Shown: one piece after another, positions 1 to 7,364 of the stretch | Numbering within the stretch: position 1 is the first letter of the stretch | Layout of the letters: the number at the start of each line of letters is the position of its first letter | From: Gemmatimonadaceae bacterium | GTDB taxonomy: Bacteria; Gemmatimonadota; Gemmatimonadetes; Gemmatimonadales; Gemmatimonadaceae | DNA: 11,292 nucleotides | Assembly (NCBI GenBank): GCA_019689955.1 | Contig: JADGGM010000034.1 | Location: forward strand, 1 to 11,292 | Direction: 5' to 3' | The notes under the pieces: generated by a model | Told to the model about the DNA's origin: nothing | What the model saw: only the letters and a program-made list of their open reading frames with translations | The model's database searches: none | Made by a program: the position numbers and the translations under genes

Positions 1-128
1 AGGAGCGAGTCGACGAACCGCTCCATCGGCGGGAGCGTCGGGCGCGCGAGGGTGCGCTGAGCGGAGGCCGGCGGGGCGAGGAGAGCGCCCGACGCCAACG
101 CCGCGGCAACGATGCGGTGCATGGGCAT
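1..128 (-). CDS. N-terminus of a secreted protein, possibly a GH3-type hydrolase (partial)
   Basis: This is an open frame of 42 complete codons that runs off the left edge of the window. It starts with a signal peptide (MPMHRIVAAALASGALL..., likely cut after ASA, before Q24). The mature part begins RTLARPTLPPMERFVDSL. A second ATG at 122 is an equally possible start; neither has a good Shine-Dalgarno sequence. The MERFVDSL segment resembles the stretch just before the MTLEEKxGQ motif at the N-terminus of many family 3 glycoside hydrolases, which often sit beside SusC/SusD pairs. That motif itself lies outside the window, so the family is a guess. The gene lies downstream of susD on the same strand, 23 bases beyond the end of the intrinsic terminator region. 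Export is well supported; the function is not. Confidence 0.6.
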   Translation of the reverse strand, partial: MPMHRIVAAALASGALLAPPASAQRTLARPTLPPMERFVDSL

Positions 129-151
129 GTCGTGGGCACGTCCGGTGAGGG

Positions 152-188
152 CGACAAAACAGCACGCGCCCCAAGATGGGGCGCGTGC
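152..188 (-). terminator. Intrinsic terminator downstream of susD
   Basis: A perfect 11-bp inverted repeat (GCACGCGCCCC at 162-172 and GGGGCGCGTGC at 178-188) encloses a 5-base loop. Read on the minus strand it is followed at once by TGTTTTGTC, a U-rich tract that is conspicuous in this GC-rich sequence. The orientation fits termination of the susC-susD transcript 56 bases after the susD stop codon. The next gene starts only 23 bases beyond the tract, so any expression of it from the same transcript needs read-through. Confidence 0.75.
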
Positions 189-212
189 GAGGACACGTCC
201 AGCAACATCGCT

Positions 213-240
213 CCCGGCGCGGGCGCGCGCCCGCGCCGGG
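213..240. repeat. 28-bp perfect palindrome after susD
   Basis: Bases 213-225 (CCCGGCGCGGGCG) are the exact reverse complement of 228-240, and the central CG is self-complementary, so all 28 bases form one dyad. It starts 4 bases past the susD stop codon. No T-rich tract follows on either strand. It could fold as a first 3' hairpin in front of the intrinsic terminator, protecting the susD mRNA end or stalling polymerase, or it could bind a protein. It is too GC-rich to exclude chance completely. Confidence 0.6.
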
Positions 241-243
241 CGG

Positions 244-1716
244 CTACGCGTCGTTGTTCATGCAGCCTTGGCCGGCGACGTTCGGGTTGTTCTGCTCGGC
301 CTGCGGCACCGGGAACGCCACCTGCGTGCCGTACGGGCTCCCGCTCCGCCAGTCACCGGTGGGGAACACGCTCTCCGGTTGGCGGCCGTACTGCCGGATC
401 AGCCGCCGCAGGTCGCCGACCCGGTGCCCGCGCCCGAAGAGCCAGAACGCGCGCTCGCGGAAGAGGAGGTCGACACGCGCGGCCGCGGTGCCCGGGTCGC
501 TGAGCGGCTTCAACCCCGCGACGCCGCCCGAGCCGGCGTGCCACAACGTGTCGGTCACCGCCGGGTTGGTGTCGCTCGGCTGCGTGTCGAACATCCCGTC
601 GGTGCGCAGCGCGTTGAGCGTGGCGAGCCAGTCGCCCGCGACGGCGCCGTTGAGCTGCGCCTCCGCTTCGATGAGCCGCGCCTCGATCCCATCGGAGATC
701 GCGACCGGCGCATCGCGCGTGGTCCAGATCATCTGCACGTACAGCGGCGTCGTCCCGTCGTCGCGCGTGCTGCGCGGGACGCCGATCGCCTTGCAGGCCG
801 CGTCGCTCCCCAGGCACACCGGCACCCGCGGATCCTTCGCCGTCGCGAAGTCGAGCCCGGTCCCCCCCTCCCGGTCGCCCACGCTGTAGCGCCGCGCGAT
901 CGTGTTGTACGTCCACATCGCGTTGTCGTTCGTGGTCTGCGAGTGGAGGTTGAGGTACTGGAAGGCCGTGGGCACACCGGCCACCGCCGCCGCGGCGTCC
1001 GCGGGGCGGTTGAGGTTCAGCAGGATGCGGCCGCGCGTCACCTGCAGCGCGTTCCGCACCTTCACGTCCGCCGGGGTCGACCCGGTGATGAGCGCCAGCC
1101 CGCTGTCGGCGTGCGCGAGCGCCATCTCGAACGCGGCGGTCGTCGTCGTCGGGCTCCCGTACTGCTCGGTGCCATTGACGACCGTGCTGAAGACGAGGCC
1201 ATTGCAGTAATGCTCGCCGACGAGGTTCTCGACGTACGCTTCGATGAAGTACATCTCCGCGACGTCGGCCACCGCGCCGGTCGGCTTGTACTGCTCCAGG
1301 AGCTGCACCGCCTGCGTGGCCGAGAGGCGCGCGCGGTGGAGCATGCGGTTCACGTCGGTCAGAAAGCTGTTCTGGGGCGTGATGACGCGGCCGTCCACCT
1401 GCCAGCGATCGATGAAGGAGTCGCCGTTGCTCCACTCGTCGGCGAACAGCCCGCTGAGCAGGAAGAGCCCCTCCGAGCTGCTGCTGCCGCCGCTCGTCGC
1501 GGCGTTCAGGCGCGCGATCGCGCCGAGTCGGACCGCGTCCGCGCCCGCGGCCGACTGCACGTCGCCCGGGCTGATGACGTTCGGGGTCTCCACGTCGAGC
1601 AGGTTCGATACGTTGCACGCCGTGACCGCGAGCACGCCGGCGGCGGCGAGCGCCATCGTCGCCGCGAGCCGCCCCGAGCGCGGCCCGCGGGAGCGTGAAG
1701 TCAGATATGAGGTCAT
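244..1716 (-). CDS. SusD/RagB-type nutrient-binding outer-membrane lipoprotein
   Basis: This 490-aa protein is the surface-exposed partner of a SusC-type TonB-dependent transporter; it caps the barrel and delivers ligand. The lipoprotein signal ends in a lipobox, LAVTAC, with the acylated Cys at residue 34. The mature N-terminus NVSNLLDVETPNVISPGDV is typical of RagB/SusD proteins. Further family traits are the helical segment RLIEAEAQLN in the middle-to-late part, a C-terminal RERAFWLFGRGHRVGDLRRL block from about residue 420, and FPVPQAEQNNPN near 469-480. Length is normal. A close pair VCLGSDAAC may form a surface disulfide. The start at 1716 is preferred because AGGA lies about 11 bases upstream; an in-frame ATG at 1728, one base after the susC stop, would add four residues. 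The overlap-like spacing implies translational coupling with susC. The ligand cannot be read from sequence; starch is not implied by the name. Confidence 0.93.
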   Translation of the reverse strand: MTSYLTSRSRGPRSGRLAATMALAAAGVLAVTACNVSNLLDVETPNVISPGDVQSAAGADAVRLGAIARLNAATSGGSSSSEGLFLLSGLFADEWSNGDSFIDRWQVDGRVITPQNSFLTDVNRMLHRARLSATQAVQLLEQYKPTGAVADVAEMYFIEAYVENLVGEHYCNGLVFSTVVNGTEQYGSPTTTTAAFEMALAHADSGLALITGSTPADVKVRNALQVTRGRILLNLNRPADAAAAVAGVPTAFQYLNLHSQTTNDNAMWTYNTIARRYSVGDREGGTGLDFATAKDPRVPVCLGSDAACKAIGVPRSTRDDGTTPLYVQMIWTTRDAPVAISDGIEARLIEAEAQLNGAVAGDWLATLNALRTDGMFDTQPSDTNPAVTDTLWHAGSGGVAGLKPLSDPGTAAARVDLLFRERAFWLFGRGHRVGDLRRLIRQYGRQPESVFPTGDWRSGSPYGTQVAFPVPQAEQNNPNVAGQGCMNNDA

Positions 1717-1729
1717 GGGCGGTGTCATC

Positions 1730-4700
1730 CTAGAAGCCGAGGGTGAGGCGGAGGACGTAGTACGTCGGCGGGCCGAACGCCTGGAACTCCGAAGGGGCAT
1801 CCCCGGTCGTGTCGAACGCCTCGGGGTCCACCCCCGTGTACTTGGTCCAGAGGATGCCGAGGTTCCGGACCGCGAACGACGCGCTGAGCCGCTGGCCGTG
1901 GAAGCTGCGCGCCCAGCTGTCCGGCGCCGTGAAGCTGAGGTTCAGCTCGCGGAACCGAATGAAGTCGCCATCCTCGATGAACCCGGCGACCGTGCGGCTC
2001 GGATCCAGGCGCACCGCGACCGTCCGCGCCTGCTCGAACAGCGAGGCGTTCGGGTTGATGAGCCCCGAGCAGTTGTTGCGGCTCGCGCACCGGATGCGCT
2101 CGGTGTTGTTGTACGTCTTGAAGCCGCCCTTGTAATCGATCAACGCGCCCAAGCGCAGGTGGTGGTCCAGGAACTCGAACCCGTTGGTGAACGTCAGCTC
2201 CCGCCGCGGGAGCGAGTAGCCGAGGAACACCGCGGTGTCGGTGACGGTGATCTCGCTCAGCGCGGGGTCCGCGTTGTACTCGATGATCCCGTTGCCGTTC
2301 TTGTCCTGGTAGCTCACCAGCCCGCGCGCCCACCAGCCGTACAGCGGGTACCCCTCGCGGTGCTGCTGCGTGCTGCTCAGGACGATGTTGGGGACGCCGC
2401 CGAGGCTCACGAGCTTGTTGTTGTTCGTCGAGCCGGTGAACCCGATGTCCCAGCTGAACGCCTCGCGCCGCAGGAGCTGCGCGGTCAGCAGGAGCTCCCA
2501 CCCCGTGTTGCGCACCTCACCGAGGTTCTCGAAGCGGACCGTGGCCCCGGTCCCGATCGACGGCGGGAGCACCCGGCTGATGAGCGCGTCCTTCGACGTC
2601 TTGTTGTAGTGCGTGACCTCGAGGTTGACGCGGTTGTCCCACACCGTCGCATCGAACCCCAGCTCGAGCTCCGTGGAGCGTTCGGGCTTGAGGTTCTTGT
2701 TGCCCAGGGCGCTGAACACGAGCCCGGTCGCCTCCCCGGCCTCCCCGAGCGTGCGCGTGGCGGTGTAGTACGCCTCCGCATCCGTGGCGCCCGGCTGGAC
2801 GCCCGACGCGCCGAACGCGCCGCGCAGCCGGAGCTGGTCGAGCCACGCGGGACGCGGGAAGAAGTGCTCGTCCGAGGCCACCCACGACATGGCGAGCTTC
2901 GGGTAGAAGGTCGTCTTGAAGTTCGTCCCGAACGCGCTGTTCCGGTCCGACCGCACGGCGCCGGTGACGAACAGCCGGTCGTTGTAGGCCAGGTGCTCCT
3001 CGAGGAACCCGCCGAGCGTCCGGCTCTCGGTCCGCGACTCCCCGGACGTCTGCGTCGCCGCGGCTGAGATCGACGTGGAGCCCGGGGGCAGCCCGACGCC
3101 GCTCGCCAGGTTCTCGTCGAAGATCTCGTCCGTGTACTGCACGCCGAGCGTCGTGTTGGACGCGAGCGCGTCCGAGATGCGGCGCGTGGCCGTCACCGCG
3201 CCGTTGGCGGTGTAGGTGTAGAAGTTCGTCCGGTTGTCGATCTTGAACCCGATCCGGCTGTCGCCGCCGAGGTCCGGGCAGTTGGCGAAGCGGCAGAGCT
3301 GCGTATCGGTGCGGTTGATGTAATCGAGGCCGAAGGTGCCGCGGAACGACAGCCACTCGAACGGCTCGAACCGGCCGTTCGCCGAGGTGATCAGGCGCTT
3401 GATCCCCTGGTCGGTGTACGTCTGGTAGATGTCGCGCGGCGTGAACTGCCGCCAGCCGAAGAGCGTGTCGCCGCTGGCGGAGAGGTTGTACTTGAAGCCG
3501 GGCCCGCCGTAGGTGTTGCCGGCGACGCCGTTGACGCCGGAGTCATCGCTCGTCGGGAGCCGCGTGTTCGAGGAGGTGTACCCGGCGCTCAGGTCGAGGC
3601 TCGCCTTCGGGGCGAGCTGGATGTTGAACTGCGTGCGCCCGGTGACGCGCCCCATGTGGCTCGGGTGCGCCTCCTCGGGGCGCAGCCCGAGACCGTGCGC
3701 GGCGAGGTAGCGCTGGTCGAACTCGGGGACCTTGAGGACCCCCGTCTCGTCCTCCCACTCGCCGTGCAGGAAGTAACGCAGCGTCTCCGTCCCGCCGCCG
3801 ACCTGGACGGCGTGCGCCTGGCGGTAGCCGACGCCGTACGGCGTGGCCTCGGGATCAGCGTACAGGTTGTAGCTCGTGACGCTGTCCTGCGCGCACGTCC
3901 CCGCGGCGACCTGGTACAGGTAACACTGCGTGGTGTTGGACGGCGTCGAGCCGGTCGTCCACCCGCGGTACGCGGTGGGGTACGTGTTCTGATCGGCGTG
4001 GAAGCCTTGCTCGGTGAAGTACGTGTACTGGGGCCGGCCGGCGACGCCGTGCTTGGTGGTGATGACGATCACCCCGTTCGCCGCGTCGGTCCCGTAGAGC
4101 GTCGCGGCCGAGGGGCCACGCACCACTTCGATCGATTCGATCTCATCGGGATTGAGGTCGTTCACGCGCGCCGGGGTGGTCCCGCCGACGCTCACACTCG
4201 ACGACCCCGTCGTCCCCTCGACGCGTACGCCGTCGACGATGTAGATCGGGTTGTTGGAGAGCGAGAGGGAGCTCGTGCCGCGGATGCGCACGCGGGTGCC
4301 GGCGCCGACCTGGGTCGGCGTGAACACGGTGACGCCCGGGGTCCGCGCCACGAGCAGGTCCCCCATGTTCGCGACGCCGGTGTTCTCGGCCGCCTTCGCG
4401 GCGTCGATCTGCCCGATGGCGTTACCGACCTCCACGCGGCGCTGCTGCCCGGTCGCGGTGGTGACGACGGGGTTCAGCGTCGTCGCGACCGCCTGCAGTT
4501 GCAGGTCGAGCGTCGTGGTCTGGCCGGCGGTGACGGTGGCCGTGTCGCGCCGCTCCGAGTACCCCACGCGCAGGACACGAACGGTGTAGAGGCCGGGGCG
4601 CAGGCCAGGGATCGTGTACTGCCCGCGATCGTTGGTGAGCACGCCGATCGTGGTGCCCACGATGTTGATTTGTGCGGCTGCCACCGGCTGCCGCGTCCCG

Positions 4701-4822
4701 GCGTCGGTGACCTGCCCGGTGATGCGGCCCTGCTGCGGCGTTTGTGCGCCGAGGTGGGAGACGGCGAGCGCTCCGAGGAGCACGGCCCATCGAGCCGTGC
4801 GAGCGGCTGAGCATCGACTCAT
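1730..4822 (-). CDS. SusC/RagA-type TonB-dependent outer-membrane receptor
   Basis: This 1030-aa protein is an energy-dependent outer-membrane importer working with the SusD lipoprotein encoded just downstream. A signal peptide (cut near LGA-Q, residues 26-27) is followed by a carboxypeptidase-regulatory-like beta-sandwich at about 33-110 (GRITGQVTDAGTRQPV to TLDLQLQ). The plug domain spans about 128-258, with RIRGTSSLSLSNNPIYIVDG and the ATLYGTDAANGVIVITT block that marks this family. The 22-strand barrel fills the rest and ends in a terminal aromatic, LTLGF. There is no STN domain, so direct FecR-type signalling is not expected. Three close cysteine pairs (C300/C310, C510/C515, C912/C918) probably staple surface loops. 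The start at 4822 has AGAGGT 4 bases upstream and gives a clean signal peptide; a longer TTG-initiated frame from 4915 was discarded. A dyad operator and -10-like hexamer lie about 160-190 bases upstream. Substrate unknown. Confidence 0.95.
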   Translation of the reverse strand: MSRCSAARTARWAVLLGALAVSHLGAQTPQQGRITGQVTDAGTRQPVAAAQINIVGTTIGVLTNDRGQYTIPGLRPGLYTVRVLRVGYSERRDTATVTAGQTTTLDLQLQAVATTLNPVVTTATGQQRRVEVGNAIGQIDAAKAAENTGVANMGDLLVARTPGVTVFTPTQVGAGTRVRIRGTSSLSLSNNPIYIVDGVRVEGTTGSSSVSVGGTTPARVNDLNPDEIESIEVVRGPSAATLYGTDAANGVIVITTKHGVAGRPQYTYFTEQGFHADQNTYPTAYRGWTTGSTPSNTTQCYLYQVAAGTCAQDSVTSYNLYADPEATPYGVGYRQAHAVQVGGGTETLRYFLHGEWEDETGVLKVPEFDQRYLAAHGLGLRPEEAHPSHMGRVTGRTQFNIQLAPKASLDLSAGYTSSNTRLPTSDDSGVNGVAGNTYGGPGFKYNLSASGDTLFGWRQFTPRDIYQTYTDQGIKRLITSANGRFEPFEWLSFRGTFGLDYINRTDTQLCRFANCPDLGGDSRIGFKIDNRTNFYTYTANGAVTATRRISDALASNTTLGVQYTDEIFDENLASGVGLPPGSTSISAAATQTSGESRTESRTLGGFLEEHLAYNDRLFVTGAVRSDRNSAFGTNFKTTFYPKLAMSWVASDEHFFPRPAWLDQLRLRGAFGASGVQPGATDAEAYYTATRTLGEAGEATGLVFSALGNKNLKPERSTELELGFDATVWDNRVNLEVTHYNKTSKDALISRVLPPSIGTGATVRFENLGEVRNTGWELLLTAQLLRREAFSWDIGFTGSTNNNKLVSLGGVPNIVLSSTQQHREGYPLYGWWARGLVSYQDKNGNGIIEYNADPALSEITVTDTAVFLGYSLPRRELTFTNGFEFLDHHLRLGALIDYKGGFKTYNNTERIRCASRNNCSGLINPNASLFEQARTVAVRLDPSRTVAGFIEDGDFIRFRELNLSFTAPDSWARSFHGQRLSASFAVRNLGILWTKYTGVDPEAFDTTGDAPSEFQAFGPPTYYVLRLTLGF

Positions 4823-4983
4823 CGAGACCTCTGGGGCGAAAACGGTGAGAGAGCGCACGCGGCCTCGGCGTCCCTCCACGGGTCCGGTGACGAGCCGCGT
4901 GCATGGCGCTGCCAACGACGGGAGGGCGGTGTCTGACCTCCTGGAGAGCGGCGGTGAGATGGGGGTGCGGCTGGGTGGTTGGC

Positions 4984-5013
4984 CGGCGTTCCATTATGTG
5001 GAACGCCGTTCCA
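4984..5013 (-). promoter_or_regulatory. Dyad operator with embedded -10-like hexamer upstream of susC
   Basis: Arms CGGCGTTCCA (4984-4993) and TGGAACGCCG (4999-5008) are perfect reverse complements around a 5-base spacer. A third GTTCCA half-site at 5008-5013 forms a second dyad with the middle arm (TGGAAC-GCC-GTTCCA, 4999-5013). On the minus strand the spacer gives CATAAT (4998 to 4993), a good -10 hexamer pointing at susC; no convincing -35 is seen. GTTCCn/nGGAAC arms with a short AT-rich spacer resemble operators of several IclR-family regulators, but the regulator is not in the window. A closely related site precedes the acylase gene. The leader to the susC start would be about 160 bases. 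Confidence 0.65.
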
Positions 5014-5050
5014 GTAAAAGGTGAGAGCGGCTAGACGATACGGTCCCGTC

Positions 5051-5080
5051 GGCCAGGGGGCAAGAGAGCGCCCCCCGGCC
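5051..5080 (-). terminator. Stem-loop after the acylase gene, probable terminator
   Basis: Read on the minus strand, GGCCGGGGGGC and GCCCCCTGGCC pair over 11 positions, with one G-U pair, around an 8-base loop. The stem begins 10 bases past the acylase stop codon. It lacks a U-rich tract, so it may be a weak or factor-assisted terminator or a 3'-end stabiliser. It stands between the acylase gene and the susC promoter region. Confidence 0.45.
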
Positions 5081-5089
5081 CCCGGCGCC

Positions 5090-7276
5090 CTAGGGCATTT
5101 CGCCCGGACGGTACCGCCGGATCGTCTGCGCGGCGATGTCCCGCTCGGACCATGCGATCGGTTTGACCTCCCCGCGCGCGAACATCGCCGCCTGGTCGCT
5201 GTGGAAGGGGGAATCGGGGCGCGCGCTCTCGCCGTACGCGAGCACCGAGTAGCCGCGCGGCTCGTCCCCGAGCTCCACGGCGAGGATCCACCCATCCCCC
5301 CCCACGGCCTCGCGCTTCCCGTCGGGATCGTCCTTGTACCACAGCACGCGGAAGCACCCGAGATCGCCGTGGCACCCGCCGACCGGCACGTCCACGGTGC
5401 CGATCCGCACGCGGTGCACGTCACCCCACGCGACGTCGACGCGCCCGTAGCGCCGCACGGTCTCCTGCACCGCCCATGCGAACGCCTCCACCGCGCGCGC
5501 CGGGAACCGGATCCCGCGCGGCGTGGTGGTGGGCGCCGACGGGCTCCAGGGCTCGGCGTACATGGTGTCGGCGCGCGCCCCGGCGATGTAGCGGCGCCAC
5601 CAGAGCTCGAACAGGACGCCGCCGCGGCTCTCCGGCGCGGTGGTGCGATCCCAGCGCGCCAGGAGGTCGGCCGCCGCCGCCACTGCGGAATCGGGGTGCG
5701 CGGCACGCACCGCGGCCACGAGATCGTCGCGCACCCGGTCGGCGAGGAGCATGCGATACGAGTGCTTGAGCGCGAGCACGTCCTCGAGGCTCAGCTTCGC
5801 CCGCGTGTCGACGAGCTGCAGCGCGAGCTGCGTGCGGAGCCCCAGGCGCGGCGCGGGGAAGTACGGCGGAAAGCGTGCGGGGTCGAGCAGCTGGTGGAGG
5901 TTCGTGTAGTACGGCGGGTCGTTCGAGTTCTGCACGTACCCGCCCTTGGGGTTGAGGAGCTGCGGGAGAGAATCGAAGGGGATGTAGTCCGTCCACACGT
6001 CCGCGGTCCCGTGCGCCTCGACCGCCACCGTGTCGCCACCGCTCGGGTGCGGGAGCGCGGGGACGTCGCCGTTCCACACGTAGAAGATGTTCCCGGCACG
6101 GTCCGCGTACGTGAAGTTGGATGTCACGCGCGCGCGCATGCGCATGGCCGCTTTCCACTCGGCCAGCGAGTGCGCGCGCATCATGCGCAGGAACTGCTCG
6201 CCCGCGCGGAAGTCGCGGTCCCCGGCGGCCCGGAGGACGTAGATCTTCCCGCCCCCGCGGTAGATCACGGGGCCGAGCGGGGTCCCCAACACCTCGCGCG
6301 TCTCGCGCGCGAGCCCCGCCCCATTCTTGAGCTCCACCGACACCAGCCGCCGCTCGAGCGGGAGCGAGGCGCCATCGAACAGGTAGTGATCGACGTGCGC
6401 CGAGTCGACATCGAGGGCGTAGATCTGCCCGAGGAGCGGCGCGTTGTTCGTCGTCGCCCACGCCAGGTCGCGATTGAACCCGCCGACCACGCCGAACGGC
6501 CCGCCGATGCGGAAGTCCCCGTAGAAATCGAGGACGCCGGGGACGCGCAGATGGGCCTCGTAGTAGCCGGCGTTCCACTGCAGATGCGGGTTGCGGAGCA
6601 GAATGGCGTGCCCGGACTTCGTGCGGCTCGGCGCGAACGCCCACGCGTTCGATCCCTCATCCGGCGGGTCCACCCCTTCGCCCGGCGCGTTGCCCTCCGC
6701 CCCCTCCCTTGCGGCGGCCACGCGGGAGGTGCGGGCCGCGCCGGGGTCGATCCGCGCGAGGAACTTCGCGGCGCGCTCGGCCCCGACGATCTCCACGTCG
6801 TGCGCGAGCACGTCGTAGCCGGTGAAGTGGGGCGCGAACCCCGGCGGGAACTCCGCGGGGTGGAGCGCGATGTAGCGGTTCACCCCCGCCGCGAACCCCT
6901 CGTACACGTCGCGCGTCGCGCGATCGAGGCGCGGGTACGTCTCCACCGCACGCGCGTACGCAAGCCGCGCGGCGAAGTCGTGCTCCATGCTGTCTCGCCC
7001 GAACCACCGCCCCATCTCCCCACGCGCGCGGAGGAGGTCGAGCGCGACGCGCGCCCCGTAGTCCTCACACTGGACGTACGCGAGCGCGTATTCCGCCGCG
7101 GCGAGGTTGTCGGCGAGGATGTGCGGGACGCCGTGCGCGGTGCGGCGCACCTCCACGTGCGCGGCGAGCGCGGGCACGCCGTCGTCCGCGGCCTGTGCGT
7201 GCGCGCCCGTCACCGGGCCCGCCGCCGCGAGGAGCGCGAGCGCCACGGCGCGCGCGCGGGCGAGCGTCTCGATCAT
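5090..7276 (-). CDS. Secreted penicillin/acyl-homoserine-lactone acylase family Ntn-hydrolase
   Basis: This 728-aa precursor is predicted to hydrolyse an amide bond that links an acyl group to an amine. Family members mature by self-cleavage into alpha and beta chains held together in the periplasm. A signal peptide (MIETLARARAVALALL..., cut after AHA-Q28) leads to the alpha region (about 29-208). The beta chain would start at Ser209 in DEGSNAWAFAPSRTKSGHA, the conserved nucleophile context. The oxyanion-hole Asn is probably N452 in VQNSNDPP, and LAWATTNNAPLLGQIYAL (about 271-288) is the usual core strand. The C-terminal SPFHSDQAAMF block is also conserved. Length is normal and nothing is missing. 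The start at 7276 has AGAGGGA about 5 bases upstream. A GTTCCA dyad lies 67-88 bases upstream, matching the one before susC. Whether the natural substrate is a beta-lactam, an acyl-homoserine lactone or another N-acyl compound cannot be told. Confidence 0.93.
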   Translation of the reverse strand: MIETLARARAVALALLAAAGPVTGAHAQAADDGVPALAAHVEVRRTAHGVPHILADNLAAAEYALAYVQCEDYGARVALDLLRARGEMGRWFGRDSMEHDFAARLAYARAVETYPRLDRATRDVYEGFAAGVNRYIALHPAEFPPGFAPHFTGYDVLAHDVEIVGAERAAKFLARIDPGAARTSRVAAAREGAEGNAPGEGVDPPDEGSNAWAFAPSRTKSGHAILLRNPHLQWNAGYYEAHLRVPGVLDFYGDFRIGGPFGVVGGFNRDLAWATTNNAPLLGQIYALDVDSAHVDHYLFDGASLPLERRLVSVELKNGAGLARETREVLGTPLGPVIYRGGGKIYVLRAAGDRDFRAGEQFLRMMRAHSLAEWKAAMRMRARVTSNFTYADRAGNIFYVWNGDVPALPHPSGGDTVAVEAHGTADVWTDYIPFDSLPQLLNPKGGYVQNSNDPPYYTNLHQLLDPARFPPYFPAPRLGLRTQLALQLVDTRAKLSLEDVLALKHSYRMLLADRVRDDLVAAVRAAHPDSAVAAAADLLARWDRTTAPESRGGVLFELWWRRYIAGARADTMYAEPWSPSAPTTTPRGIRFPARAVEAFAWAVQETVRRYGRVDVAWGDVHRVRIGTVDVPVGGCHGDLGCFRVLWYKDDPDGKREAVGGDGWILAVELGDEPRGYSVLAYGESARPDSPFHSDQAAMFARGEVKPIAWSERDIAAQTIRRYRPGEMP

Positions 7277-7342
7277 CGGATCCCTCTGCCACGCCGGCCC
7301 CGCGCCCCGCCACCGATTCGCGGCGGGCACCGCACCGGGCGC

Positions 7343-7364
7343 GGCGTTCCATATTGTGGTACCG
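7343..7364 (-). promoter_or_regulatory. Dyad operator with embedded -10-like hexamer upstream of the acylase gene
   Basis: GGCGTTCCA (7343-7351), a 5-base spacer TATTG, and TGGTAC (7357-7362) form an imperfect dyad; the inner six-base arms match at five positions. Aligned with the susC-upstream site, 17 of the first 20 bases are identical. On the minus strand the spacer region reads CAATAT (7356 to 7351), a -10-like hexamer in exactly the register of CATAAT in the susC site. No good -35 hexamer is visible. It lies 67-88 bases before the acylase start, so it is placed to control that gene; it could also influence the divergent gene at 7590. Confidence 0.55.

Noticed and set aside
1244..3067. 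Plus-strand open frame of 607 codons across susD and susC
   Set aside because: It overlaps two well-supported genes on the other strand and its translation shows no fold or motif.
4823..4915. Longer susC start at a TTG (4915)
   Set aside because: It would place 31 polar residues before a clean signal peptide; the ATG at 4822 has a well-placed AGAGGT.
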